This document shows, piece after piece, positions 1-9,086 of a stretch of 61,949 nt of DNA (its first letter is position 1; every line of letters starts with the position of its first letter). This DNA is from Micropruina sp. (GTDB lineage Bacteria > Actinomycetota > Actinomycetes > Propionibacteriales > Propionibacteriaceae). The stretch is taken from assembly GCA_016711105.1 (NCBI GenBank), contig JADJTO010000014.1:1-61949 (forward strand), written 5' to 3'. The notes beneath the pieces are model-generated. The model searched no databases, had not been told where the DNA came from, and saw nothing but the letters and a program-made list of their open reading frames with translations. The translations under genes were made by a program, and so were the position numbers.

Positions 1-1115
1 ACCGCGACCAAGTTGCGCTGGCTGCGCGATGCGGAGCCGGAGAATGCCGCCCGGGTGGCCGCGGTGTGCCTGCCCGCACGACTGGTTGACCTGGCGGCTG
101 CGCGACTGCGGCCCGGTGGGGAGACAGTTCATGGGCCCGGTGCTAGAGGAACTGGTCGCTGACCGTTCCGATGCGTCCCGGCACCGCCTACTGGTCGCCG
201 ACCGCGGTGACTACGACCGTGCTCTGCTGCTCCGCGCGCTCGGTCACGACGCCATCCTGCCCGCGTCCTCGGCCCACCGGGAGGCGCTCACCGGACCGGG
301 CTTCCTGGTCAGCCCAGGCGCCAGAACAACGCGGCCGCGGCCCCTGGGCCTGGACGCCCACCCCGGCGATGTGGTGGTCTCCTCGGCACGTCCGGCACCG
401 TGTTCGCCGCGACCACGGCAGCGGTGAGGGGATGCCACCGGCACCGTGGCAGGGTTCGCCGATGCCACCGGCGGATCCTGCCGCTGGTCTGCACGCTCAA
501 TAGCGCCCCGTCCTGGACACGGTCGCCGCCCTGCTCGGGGTCGACCACGACGAGCTCGGCAAGCTCGCGCTGCAGGCGCAACCCGGTGCTGGCGGGGCGG
601 TGCTGGTGCCCTACTTCGAGGGCGAACGCACCCCCAACCTGCCTGACGCCACCGCCACGCTCGCCGGCCTCACCCTGGCCAACACCACCCGTCCGAACCT
701 GGCCCGGGCAGCGATCGAAGGCATGCTGTGCGGTCTCGCCGCAGGCCTGGACGCGATCCGGACCGTCGGGGTGGAAACCGGACGCATCCTGCTGATCGGC
801 GGAGCAGCGGCCAACCCGGCCGTCCAGTCGATCGCCGGTCAGGTGTTCGACCTACCCGTCCACATCCCCTCCCCCGGCGAATACGTCGCCGACGGAGCCG
901 CCCGCCAGGCGGCGTGGGTGCTCACCGGGCACCGTCCGGACTGGCCGGTCGACCTCGTCGGCTCCCCGGTCTCGGACGGCATCCCATCATCAAAGGAGCA
1001 GTTCGCGGCCGCCTCAGCGTTCTACAACCAGCGCGGACACCTCAGAGGGCAGCGAACCCCGACAGGACGACCTCTGCCCTGCCGCCGACCCACAGCCGGC
1101 CGTCCTCAGCGTTGA
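1..1115 (+). pseudogene. xylB: Xylulokinase (FGGY kinase), 5'-truncated and frameshifted
   Basis: FGGY-family sugar kinase that would phosphorylate D-xylulose. The C-terminal ATP-binding half reads cleanly from about 600 to 1040 (VPYFEGERTPNLPDA, then a GGAAANPAVQSIAGQ signature). Upstream, family sequence such as HDWLTWRLRD, GDYDRALLLRALGHDA and GTSGTVFAAT is present but scattered over all three frames, with shifts near 75, 175-205, 270, 375, 430 and 560. The 5' end lies outside the window. The frame runs on to 1115 without an obvious natural stop. Either a decaying gene or a normal gene with several base-calling indels; the second fits the pattern elsewhere in this window. Confidence 0.65.
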
Positions 1116-1305
1116 GGTGGACGCGCCCTGCCGACCCATCGCGGTGCCTGAGCTGCGACATACGGGCGCGGCCGGTGGCAATCAACCACCCGCCGCGGCG
1201 TTCAGGCTTCCCGTCACAGGGTCTTCGCGAAGCGGTTCTTCGCCCTCGGTGAAGAAGGCCCGCAGCTCGAAGGCCGGCAGCAACCTGCCGAAAACTGCGC
1301 TTCAC
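1042..1305 (-). pseudogene. PhzF-family isomerase/epimerase, C-terminal fragment
   Basis: The minus strand encodes the tail of a PhzF-like protein: FELRAFFTEGEEPLREDPVTGS in one frame (EDPVTGS is the family's conserved motif), continuing after a one-base shift near 1195 as GGWLIATGRARMS and ending in DGRLWVGGRAEVVLSG. Upstream of about 1305 an in-frame stop is met and no further homology is seen, so about 90 of the usual 260-300 residues are present. The fragment overlaps the xylulokinase tail on the other strand. The substrate cannot be inferred. Confidence 0.45.
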
Positions 1306-1398
1306 CTGAGCAATCATGCTGCGAGAGCAGTGATGGGGCGACGTGGACACTGGCGTTGCTGGTTGCCCAGCAACGCGTCCGTCGCCGTGAGCGCTCGG

Positions 1399-2372
1399 CT
1401 ACCGATGATCAGCGCTGAGGTCGAGCCAGGCAACGTCCTCGGGGGTCAGCGTCACGGCACAGGCCGCGAGGTTGTGGCGGAAGTGCTCTCCGGTTGAGGG
1501 CCCGGTCAGCGGAAAGGTGTCCAGCCCGGAGTTCACCACGTAGGCGAGCGCGACCTGCGTGGGGCTCAACCCCAACTCATGGCCCAGTTGGACGGCTCGA
1601 TCCAGCCGTTGGAAATTGCTCTCCGAACCGTATGTCTCCACGCACAGCAGGTCGTTGGGCCGGTCGAAGGTGTCGAGGTTGTCCCGGCTGTAACGGCCGG
1701 AGAAGAAGCCGCCGGCCAGACTCGACCAGGGGATGATCGCCATCGGGTTGGCCGCATACCAGGCACGTTCGCTGGCGCCGGACGGCCCGGCGAGACTCAC
1801 GCAACCGTCCCAGGGCGGCGTGAGTTGGTCGGCCAGGCTGAAATGCGGACTGCTCGCCACAAAGGGGATCAGCGCGTGCTCGGCTGCGTAGGCGTTCGCC
1901 TCGGCGATCCGTGCGGTTCGCCAGTTCGATCCGCCGAAGGCGCCGATCTTGCCGGCTCTGACCAAATCGTTGAGCACCTCGACGATGGGCCCGACCGGTT
2001 GCCGGGATCGTCCCGGTGAAGCAGGTACACCTCGATCAGGTCGACCCCCATCCGAGCCAGGGACGTGTCGACGTCGGCGGTGATGTCCTCGGGGGTGACG
2101 CGTGGACGGCCGGCGTGCGGGTGGGCGCCCTTGCCGATGATCACCACTTCGTCGCGCAGTCGACGTTCGTGCAGCCACAGCCCGAGCGTGCGCTCGCAAT
2201 CGCCGTCGCCGTAGACCTCAGCGGTGTCAAAGGTGGTGCCGCCCTGCTCGAACACCGAATCCAGCAAGGCGAAACTGCCCTTGAGGTCCTTGGACGTGAG
2301 CATCACCGTTCCCTGGACGAGCCGCGCGATCGGCTTGGAGATCCCGGGGATCCTGCCGTACGTCATCGTCAT
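1399..2372 (-). CDS. Aldo/keto reductase, one frameshift
   Basis: NAD(P)H-dependent oxidoreductase of the aldo/keto reductase TIM-barrel family, probably cytosolic. The N-terminal part (from ATG at 2372) shows the catalytic Asp and Tyr in TTFDTAEVYGDG, a Lys in VVIIGKG and the His in YLLHRDD. After about 2000 the protein continues in another frame (VGPIVEVLNDLVRAGKIGAFGGSNW, PFVASSPHFSLADQ, LSPTQVALAYV) to a stop at 1399. With one base restored the product is about 324 residues, normal for the family. The C-terminal half resembles YcsN/YdhF-type members acting on small carbonyls; substrate unknown. Confidence 0.75.
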
Positions 2373-2622
2373 GTCGACCTCCGCTTGTCAGTATCCATGC
2401 TGGGCTCGTTTCGCAGGTGGCAAGCGTTCGCCTCTGATCGGCTCGGGCCGGCGTGAACAGCCGGCGAGCTCCTTCGCCCGGCGTCCGGGTTCGTCCGATC
2501 AGGGTCTGGTCAAGATCCCGTCAAGACTCACCCAAGCGGGCACTTCGGGCTCTTTTCCGGTCCAGAGCACGGGTTACGGTGCGAGAGAGGGCCCGCGGTC
2601 TCCTGGAGAGGGCGAAGGGGTA

Positions 2623-2829
2623 ATGACTTGCGGGATTCTGTCTCTGGTGGTGTCGCTGGTCATGGGAGGGGCGATGGCGTTTGTCGCCAGTCCCGCTTTC
2701 GCCGCGAATGCGAACGCCGATTTCGGCCATCACGTGCATCATTGCGCCCAACACATGGGGTTCGACGGCGAGCACAATCCCGGAATGCACGAAGGCAAGT
2801 CCGGCTGGGATCCGGCGCACGTCTGCTAG
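2623..2829 (+). CDS. Small secreted His/Met-rich protein
   Basis: Predicted 68-residue protein. A hydrophobic stretch (about residues 4-24) followed by SPAFAAN looks like a Sec signal peptide cleaved near residue 28. The mature part of about 40 residues carries eight His (HHVHHCAQHMGF), three Met/Cys-type soft ligands and a C-terminal Cys, a composition suited to metal binding outside the membrane. Start chosen at ATG 2623, preceded by a purine-rich GGCGAAGGGG. It is convergent with the two-component genes and next to multicopper oxidase and copper-ATPase genes, so a copper-binding role is a reasonable inference. I do not recognise a named family. Confidence 0.6.
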   Translation: MTCGILSLVVSLVMGGAMAFVASPAFAANANADFGHHVHHCAQHMGFDGEHNPGMHEGKSGWDPAHVC

Positions 2830-3961
2830 CCAGCAGCGGGAAGCGTGAGGACGAAGCTGGAGCCGCGTCCTGGCCCGTCGCTTGCGGCGGTCAGAGCCCC
2901 GCCGTGAGTCTCGGTGAGGGCCTTGGCGATGGTGAGTCCGATTCCCGACCCGCCGGCGTCGCGGTCGCGGGCGGTGTCACCGCGGTAGAAGCGTTCGAAG
3001 ATGTGGGTCAGTTGGTCAGCCGCGTCATGCCCTCGCCGGTGTCGGTCACGGTGATCACGCACTGGTTGCCCTTGGCTGACGCGCTGACGGTCACCCGTCC
3101 GCCACTGGGCGTGTGCCGGAGCGCGTTGCTGAGCAGGTTGGTCAGCACCTGGCCGATCCGTTGCGGGTCGGCCATCAGCGTGACGTGGGGGCCAAGTGAC
3201 TGGGCTAGCACAACCCCTTTTTGGCGATAGGCGGTTTGGGCCTGCTCGACTGCCCGGTTCACCAGGTCGGAGGCCAAGCATGGGCTCAGATCGAGCGCTA
3301 TCCGTCCTTCCTCAGCCCGGGAGACATCGTTGATGTCGACCACCAGCCGGGTCAGCCGCTCGGTCTGCTCGGTCAAGACGCGCGCGGTGCTGCCATTCCA
3401 GTCCGCGACCCCGTCGCTCAGCGCCTCCAAGGTGAGCGCTGATCGTGGCCAGGGGGTGCGCAGTTCGTGGGCGAGATCGCTGAGCAACCGGCGCCGGTTG
3501 TCTTCGATGCCTTCCAGCTTGCCGGCCATGTGATTGAACGCCTCCGGACAAGGTGTCGATTTCGGCCCCTGCGTCGGTGTCGGGGACGCGGGTGTCGTAG
3601 TGACCAGCCGAGAGTCGGGCGGCTGCCTGAGTGAGGGTGTCCAGTGGTTGCTTGATCCGGCGGGTGAGGTACCAGGTCACGGTCAGGGCGCAGCCGGTGG
3701 CCACCACGAGGGCAACAACCAGCGAGGTGGTGCTCGCGTCGAGGTAGGCCTGCTCGATGTGGACGAGCTCCGGTGAGTCGGCGCTGTGCCCGGTCTGGAT
3801 CAGGTGCGTGTGGAAGAGGGCGGTCCGACGACGGCGGCCACCGCCGCGGCCGTAAGGATGGCGGCGATCACGACGAGTGCTTGGGCGAGGAACAATCGCC
3901 GGCCAAGCGGCCACCCTGACGCGTGCGGGAGGCGTCCGACGCCGTGATGTCCGCTGGTCAC
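2826..3961 (-). CDS. Sensor histidine kinase of the copper cluster, frameshifted
   Basis: Membrane sensor kinase paired with the response regulator just upstream: its GTG start (3961) overlaps the regulator's TGA by four bases. Order of parts: TM1 (RLFLAQALVVIAAILTA), a periplasmic segment, TM2 (SLVVALVVATGCALTVTWYL), HAMP linker (RRIKQPLDTLTQAAARL), phosphoacceptor His in LAHELRTP, N-box NLLSNALRHTPSGG, G1 DTGEGM, F-box FERFYRGD and G2 GGSGIGLTIAKAL. Frame changes occur near 3810, 3540, 3450 (a compensated pair just after HELRTP) and 3010, all next to G/C runs. Restored length is about 378 residues, typical for this class. The signal is probably envelope copper, from context only. Confidence 0.8.
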
Positions 3962-4677
3962 CCCGGCCCCATCCGGTAGCCGATGCCCCGGACGGTGGCG
4001 ATGAAACGCGGCTCATTAGGGTCTTCATCGAGTTTGCGGCGAATGTTGGCCACGTGCACGTCGACCACGTGGTCATCGCCCACCCACGCGACGTCCCACA
4101 CCGTGTCGATGATCTGCCGCCTACTCAGCGCCGTCCGGGGCTGGGCGGAGAGGACGTCCAGGATGTCGAACTCGGTGCGGGTGAGGCTCACCGGCGTCTC
4201 GCCCAGCCAGGCCTCACGGGCTGCTGAATCGATCCGCAGGTCGCCGAACTGGCGCGGTGGCTCCGGCGGAACGACTGCGGGGCGGCTGGTCGGCCGACGC
4301 GGTCGGCGCAGCACGGTCTGGACGCGGGCGACCAGTTCGCGAGCGCTGAAGGGCTTGGTCATGTAGTCATCGGCGCCCACCGACAGACCGATCAGTCGGT
4401 CCACCTCGTCCCCGCGCGCGGTGAGCATCAGCACGTAACAGTCGGAGAAGGTGCGGATCTGTCGGCACACCTCGATCCCGTCCAGCCCGGGGAGACCGAG
4501 ATCCAGGACGACCACATCCGGATCGCCGGCCCTCGTCCGCTCCACCGCGTCCGGACCGGTGTGCACGATCTCCACCACGAACCCGGCCCGTTTCAGGTAC
4601 GAGCCGACGATCTCGGCCAGAGCGCGTTCGTCGTCCACCACCAGGACGTGCTGGGCCGCCGCGAGGTCAACGCTCAT
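3958..4677 (-). CDS. OmpR-family response regulator
   Basis: DNA-binding response regulator of 239 residues. The receiver domain has acidic DD at 15-16, phosphoacceptor D59 in VVLDLGLPG and the conserved Lys at 108 (MTKPF). The winged-helix output domain contains LTRTEFDILDVL, the recognition-helix segment VDVHVANIRRKLDE and RGIGYRMG. Start set at ATG 4677 because the receiver fold begins there; a longer frame to 4848 adds only unmatched sequence. It is divergent from the multicopper oxidase gene and stop-overlaps the sensor kinase, so it probably controls the oxidase/P-type ATPase operon, as CopR/CusR-type regulators do. The metal specificity is inferred. Confidence 0.88.
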   Translation of the reverse strand: MSVDLAAAQHVLVVDDERALAEIVGSYLKRAGFVVEIVHTGPDAVERTRAGDPDVVVLDLGLPGLDGIEVCRQIRTFSDCYVLMLTARGDEVDRLIGLSVGADDYMTKPFSARELVARVQTVLRRPRRPTSRPAVVPPEPPRQFGDLRIDSAAREAWLGETPVSLTRTEFDILDVLSAQPRTALSRRQIIDTVWDVAWVGDDHVVDVHVANIRRKLDEDPNEPRFIATVRGIGYRMGPG

Positions 4678-4722
4678 GCTTGGAGTATCGCTGCACGGCG
4701 TCGCGAATTGTCTCCTCCCGAG

Positions 4723-4734
4723 ACCTCCGGAGGT
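4723..4734. promoter_or_regulatory. 12-bp perfect palindrome in the divergent promoter region
   Basis: ACCTCCGGAGGT lies between the divergent response-regulator and multicopper-oxidase genes. Two further short direct repeats (ACCGAACC) follow at 4743-4767. These are candidate binding sites for the regulator encoded next door. No promoter hexamers could be assigned with confidence. Confidence 0.25.
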
Positions 4735-4834
4735 GGAGCTTGACCGAACCTTGATCAAAACCGAACCAAGTCTTGGCACAGCTGTGGGGAGTATGGCGAT
4801 GGCGTATGTCCATCTGGCCGAGCAAAGGACCCCC

Positions 4835-6304
4835 ATGACTCGCTTCACCCGACGCCAGGTGGTGCTGGGCGGGCTCGGCCTTGCCGGTACCGGGCTGTTG
4901 GGCGGCTGCAGCCCCGCCTCAGCGCCCGGGCCGGCTCACGGAACGCGGACGAGTTTTCCCGCCCAGCCCGCGTTGTCACCAGCACCGGGCCGAACGGTGG
5001 TGGAGAAGACCCTCACAGCCGGACGCGCGACCGTGGATCTGGGCGGGCCCAGGGTCGAGACCTGGGCCTACGACCAGCTGATTCCGGGGCCGGAGTTGCG
5101 GGCCACCGCCGGCGACCTGCTGCGCATCACCGTGGACAACCAACTGCCGGCCGACACCACGATCCACTGGCACGGGATCGCCCTGCACAACGCGGCCGAC
5201 GGAGTACCGGGGATGACCCAAGCGCCGATCACGCCGGGCAGCCGCTACGAATATGAGTTCCTGGTGCCCGATCCAGGCACCTACTTCTTCCACCCGCACG
5301 TCGGCGCGCAGCTTGACCGCGGGCTGTATGCGCCGCTGATCGTGGACGACCCGGCCGAGCCGGGCGGCTACGACGCCGAGTGGGTCGTGGTGTTGGACGA
5401 CTGGGTGGACGGCACCGGACGCACCCCCGATGACGTGTTCGCGGCGCTGACCGCCGGAAACGGCTCGGATTCGGGCGGCATGGGTGGAATGGATCACTCC
5501 GGCATGGGCGACCCGCCGTTCGGCAACGCCGGTGACGTGACCTACCCGCACTTCCTGATCAACGGCCGAGTGCCCGCGACGCCGGAGACCTTCCAGGCCA
5601 AGCCGGGCCAGCGGGTTCGGCTGCGGGTGATCAACGCCGCGTCCGACACCATTTTCACGGTGGCTCTGGGCGGGCACCGGCTGACGGTCACGCACAGCGA
5701 CGGGTTCGGAGTTGAACCGGTGGAAACCGACGCGTTCTACATCGGGATGGGTGAGCGGTACGACGTGATCGTCGCGCTGGGCGACGGGGTGTTCCCGTTG
5801 GTCGCCGTCCCGTTCGGCAAGGACGGGCAGGCGCTCGCGCTGCTGCGTTCCGGTTCGGGGCCGGCGCCGGGCGCCTCCGTCCGCCCTTCGGAGGTGGACG
5901 GGCAGATCCTGCAAGCCTCCGACCTGCGTCCGGCTCAGTCGGCTCGGCTGCCGCAGCGGCAACCGGATGCGTCGGTCCAGGTACAGCTGAGCGGGCAGAT
6001 GAGCCCGTATGTGTGGGCGATCAACGGGGCTCCGTTCGGGCGGAACACGCCGCTGGAGGTGTCGGCGGGTCAGCGGCTCCAGTTGCGGGTGTCCAACCGG
6101 ACGATGATGACCCATCCGGTCCACGTCCACGGGCACACGTTCGCGCTGGCCAGCGGGGTGCGGAAGGACACGGTGCTCGTCCGGCCGATGGAAGCGATCA
6201 CCCTGGAACTGCAGGCCGACAACCCCGGCGAGTGGATGATCCACTGCCACAACATCTACCACGCTGAAGCCGGAATGATGATCGCTTTGGGCTATCGAGG
6301 ATGA
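4835..6304 (+). CDS. Tat-exported multicopper oxidase lipoprotein
   Basis: Three-cupredoxin multicopper oxidase of 489 residues, a probable periplasm-facing cuprous oxidase. The N-terminus has a twin-arginine signal (FTRRQVVLGG) ending in LLGGC, a probable lipobox. All four copper-ligand clusters are visible: HWHG, FHPHVG, HPVHVHGHTF and the C-terminal HCHNIYHAEAGM with the type-1 ligands. A Met/Gly/His stretch (GGMGGMDHSGMGD, about residues 215-228) resembles the Met-rich inserts of CueO-like enzymes. ATG 4835 was chosen because it begins the Tat signal and follows GAGCAAAGG; the open frame extends further upstream without homology. Its stop overlaps the next gene's start by four bases, so the two are co-translated. 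Confidence 0.9.
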   Translation: MTRFTRRQVVLGGLGLAGTGLLGGCSPASAPGPAHGTRTSFPAQPALSPAPGRTVVEKTLTAGRATVDLGGPRVETWAYDQLIPGPELRATAGDLLRITVDNQLPADTTIHWHGIALHNAADGVPGMTQAPITPGSRYEYEFLVPDPGTYFFHPHVGAQLDRGLYAPLIVDDPAEPGGYDAEWVVVLDDWVDGTGRTPDDVFAALTAGNGSDSGGMGGMDHSGMGDPPFGNAGDVTYPHFLINGRVPATPETFQAKPGQRVRLRVINAASDTIFTVALGGHRLTVTHSDGFGVEPVETDAFYIGMGERYDVIVALGDGVFPLVAVPFGKDGQALALLRSGSGPAPGASVRPSEVDGQILQASDLRPAQSARLPQRQPDASVQVQLSGQMSPYVWAINGAPFGRNTPLEVSAGQRLQLRVSNRTMMTHPVHVHGHTFALASGVRKDTVLVRPMEAITLELQADNPGEWMIHCHNIYHAEAGMMIALGYRG

Positions 6305-6540
6305 GCGGCAGCCAGGGCTCGACGTCGCTGGGCGTCCCCGCCTCGGCGGGGGTTGGGCCGCGCGGCCACTGGAGGCTGGTCGCCCTGCTCGGTGCGTCGG
6401 TGTCCGCGGCCTTGCTGCTGATCGGCGGCGCCGGTGGAGCGCTGCTGCTGGCGACTCTGGGCATGTTGGTGGCCGCTGGCCACCTGCTCAGGGCCAAACC
6501 GTGGCAGCGTGGCGACCACGACCGCATCGAGGAGAGGTAA
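6301..6540 (+). CDS. Small membrane protein of the copper operon
   Basis: Predicted 79-residue protein with one long or two short hydrophobic helices (WRLVALLGASVSAALLLIGGAGGALLLATLGMLVAAGHLL) between a Gly/Ser-rich N-terminus and a charged tail. It overlaps the multicopper-oxidase stop (ATGA) and ends two bases before the P-type ATPase start, so it sits inside the operon. I do not recognise a family; its position suggests a small accessory of copper export or an inner-membrane partner of the ATPase. Confidence 0.6.
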   Translation: MSGSQGSTSLGVPASAGVGPRGHWRLVALLGASVSAALLLIGGAGGALLLATLGMLVAAGHLLRAKPWQRGDHDRIEER

Positions 6541-6542
6541 TC

Positions 6543-8849
6543 ATGACCAGGACGACGGTGCTCCACGTCGGGGGGCTGCATTGGGCCAGCTCCGCGGCCG
6601 GGATCGAACGCGTGCTGTCCGGCCGGCCCGGCGTGCTGGAGGTGGAGGCGAACGCGGTCTCCCAGACGGCGACGGTGACCTTCGACCCGGAGAGCACCTC
6701 GGTCGACCACCTCGGCGAGTGGGTGCGCGAGTGCGGCTACCACTGCGCCGGGGAGTCCGTGCCCACCCACGTGTGCGAGCCGCAAAGCGACAACCGACCC
6801 CACGACCACGGCGCGATGGCAGCGTCGGCGACCACGTCGCCGCACGAGGCGATGGGCCATGGCGGGCACGGCGGCATGTCGATGGACGCGATGGTGGCCG
6901 ACATGCGCCGCCGGTTCTGGGTGGCCGCGTTGTTCTCGATCCCGATCACGCTGTTCTCCCCGATGGGCCGCGACATGATGGGGTTCACGGTGGCCGCACC
7001 GTTCGGGCTTCGCGACGACATTCTCGCTTTGATCCTGTCGCTGCCCGTGGTCTTCTACGCCGGCTGGATCTTCTTCGACGGCGCCTGGCGCGCGTTGCGG
7101 AACCGGACGCTGGACATGATGGTGCTGGTCGCCGTGGCGATCGGTGCAGGCTGGCTGTACAGCCTCGGCGTGACCCTGACCGGTGGTGGGGAGGTTTTCT
7201 ACGAGGCCGCGAGCGTGTTGGCGACGTTCGTCCTGTTGGGGCACTGGTTCGAGATGCGGGCCCGCGGTGGCGCGAACCAGGCGATCCGGACGCTGCTCGA
7301 CCTGGCCCCGCCGATGGCCACCGTGATCCGGGACGGGGAGTCGGTGGAGGTGCCGACCGCCGAGGTTGTCGTCGGCGAGCTGGTGCTGGTCAAACCGGGC
7401 GGCAAGGTCCCGGTCGACGGGCTGGTGATCGACGGTGAATCCGAGATCGACGAGTCCATGGTCACCGGGGAGAGCCTCCCGGTGGCCAAACGGAGCGGGG
7501 ACGCGGTCATCGGCGCCTCGATCAACACCACTGGGACGCTGCGGGTTCGGGCCACCAAAGTGGGCGCGGAGACCGCGCTGGCTCAGATCGTCGCCATGGT
7601 GCAGCAGGCCCAGAACTCCAAGGCTCCCGGGCAGCGGTTGGCCGATCGGGCGGCGTTCTGGCTGGTCCTGGTCGCCCTGATCGGGGGCGGGCTGACCTTC
7701 GCGGTGTGGCTGTCGCTGGGGGCTTCGGTGCAGCAGGCGCTGCTGTTCGCCATCACCGTGGTGGTGATCACCTGCCCGGACGCGCTGGGCCTGGCCACCC
7801 CGACCGCGGTCATGGTCGGGACCGGTTTGGGTGCGACCCGGGGGGTGCTGTTCAAGAACGCCACCGCCCTGGAGGCCTCGGCGGGGATCGAGGTCGTGGT
7901 GCTCGACAAGACTGGCACGCTCACTCAGGGCCGTCCCGAGGTGGTGGAGTTCGTCACTGTCGGTTCTGCTGCTGAGGCGGACGTGCTCCCGCTGATCGCC
8001 GCTGTCGAGCACGAGTCGGAACACCCGCTTGCCGGCGCGGTCGTCACCTACGCCCAGCGTGACGGCGCCTCAGTTCTCGGGGTGCAGTCGTTCAGCAACG
8101 TGCCGGGTCATGGCGCCGTCGGCGTGGTCGCCGGACGCAGCGTGGCGGTCGGGAACACCCGGCTGATGCAGCGCGAGGGTGCGGACGTGACCGAGGCCGC
8201 CCCGATCAAGGACCGGCTCGCCGGGGAAGGCAGCACCGCGGTCTATGCGGCCGTTGACGGCCAGGTGGTCGCGGTGATCAGCTTCGCCGACGCCGTCCGG
8301 GAGACCTCAGCCAAGGCGGTCGCTGATCTGCACCTGGTCGGTGTCGAGGTGGTGATGCTGACCGGCGACAACCGCGCCACCGCAGACCGGATCGCCAAGA
8401 AGCTCGGCATCGACACCGTCCTCGCCGACGTGCTGCCGGCCGACAAGGCCGCCAAGGTCGCCGAACTGCAACAGCAGGGACGCAAGGTCGCCATGGTCGG
8501 CGACGGCGTCAACGACGCCCCGGCCCTCGCCCAAGCCGACCTGGGCATCGCCATCGGCGCCGGCACCGACGTCGCGATCGAGACCGCGGACGTCGTGCTG
8601 ATGCGCTCCGACCCCCTCGACGTGCCGACGGCGCTGCGGATCGGCAAGGCAACGGTGGCCAAGATGCGGGAGAACCTGGCCTGGGCGGTCGGCTACAACG
8701 TGATCGCCCTCCCCCTGGCCGCCGGCGTCTTCGCCCCGTGGGGAGTCACTCTGCGACCGGAGATCGCCGCGCTGTCGATGGCCGGGTCGAGCGTGATCGT
8801 CGCGGTGAACGCCATCCTGCTGAAGTGGGTGCGGTTGCCGCAGCGGTGA
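6543..8849 (+). CDS. Copper-type P1B ATPase with CPD motif
   Basis: Heavy-metal-exporting P-type ATPase of 768 residues. Order: N-terminal HMA-like fold, a His/Met-rich linker (HDHGAMAAS..HEAMGHGGHGGMSMDAM), transmembrane helices, actuator motif TGES, membrane metal-site motif C411-P-D413, phosphorylated D455 in DKTGT, SEHPLAG, MLTGDN and GDGVNDAP. Two departures from canonical CopA are visible: the HMA domain has lost its CxxC (GLHWASSA, Trp14 and Ser17 in place of Cys), and the membrane motif is CPD rather than CPC. It would export a metal, most likely copper given its operon, but with altered ligands. Start ATG 6543 follows GAGGAGAGG. Confidence 0.9.
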   Translation: MTRTTVLHVGGLHWASSAAGIERVLSGRPGVLEVEANAVSQTATVTFDPESTSVDHLGEWVRECGYHCAGESVPTHVCEPQSDNRPHDHGAMAASATTSPHEAMGHGGHGGMSMDAMVADMRRRFWVAALFSIPITLFSPMGRDMMGFTVAAPFGLRDDILALILSLPVVFYAGWIFFDGAWRALRNRTLDMMVLVAVAIGAGWLYSLGVTLTGGGEVFYEAASVLATFVLLGHWFEMRARGGANQAIRTLLDLAPPMATVIRDGESVEVPTAEVVVGELVLVKPGGKVPVDGLVIDGESEIDESMVTGESLPVAKRSGDAVIGASINTTGTLRVRATKVGAETALAQIVAMVQQAQNSKAPGQRLADRAAFWLVLVALIGGGLTFAVWLSLGASVQQALLFAITVVVITCPDALGLATPTAVMVGTGLGATRGVLFKNATALEASAGIEVVVLDKTGTLTQGRPEVVEFVTVGSAAEADVLPLIAAVEHESEHPLAGAVVTYAQRDGASVLGVQSFSNVPGHGAVGVVAGRSVAVGNTRLMQREGADVTEAAPIKDRLAGEGSTAVYAAVDGQVVAVISFADAVRETSAKAVADLHLVGVEVVMLTGDNRATADRIAKKLGIDTVLADVLPADKAAKVAELQQQGRKVAMVGDGVNDAPALAQADLGIAIGAGTDVAIETADVVLMRSDPLDVPTALRIGKATVAKMRENLAWAVGYNVIALPLAAGVFAPWGVTLRPEIAALSMAGSSVIVAVNAILLKWVRLPQR

Positions 8850-8877
8850 CCTGCGGGTCAGACGGACCCACCCGATC

Positions 8878-8947
8878 GACGAAGCTGCCTAAATCACCTC
8901 ACGCTGCCTGTATTCAGGCAGCTTGAGGTTATGCAGGCAGCTTCGTC
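8878..8947. repeat. Long imperfect inverted repeat downstream of the copper ATPase
   Basis: Two 33-base arms (8878-8910 and 8915-8947) are separated by TATT and are complementary except at a few positions. Inside each arm the motif AAGCTGCCT/AGGCAGCTT recurs twice, so the structure can also fold as two smaller hairpins. It lies 28 bases after the ATPase stop and 140 bases before padR. It may act as a terminator, although no T-run follows, or it may be a small palindromic repeat element. Confidence 0.55.
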
Positions 8948-9032
8948 CACGTTTGACCGGGAACATCGTCCACGCAGGGTGGCCGCTCAGGCCTCCAGCC
9001 ACCCTGGATACGCGGGGAGTGCGCAACGACCC

Positions 9033-9074
9033 ATACTCGGTATACGCTTCCTAGCAACGGTTGATACTGAGTAT
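9033..9074. promoter_or_regulatory. Tandem PadR operator upstream of padR
   Basis: Two copies of an ATACT-n-AGTAT palindrome, ATACTCGGTAT at 9033-9043 and ATACTGAGTAT at 9064-9074, lie 31 bases apart (three helical turns), with the second ending 12 bases before the padR start. PadR regulators typically bind ATGT/ATAC-type dyads in their own promoters, so autoregulation of the padR-ABC operon is likely. Confidence 0.55.
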
Positions 9075-9086
9075 GTAGGGCTTCCC

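Noticed and set aside
6198..8024. A 608-residue open frame opposite the copper ATPase
   Set aside because: GC-driven shadow of a well-supported gene; His/Arg/Gln-rich with no domain.
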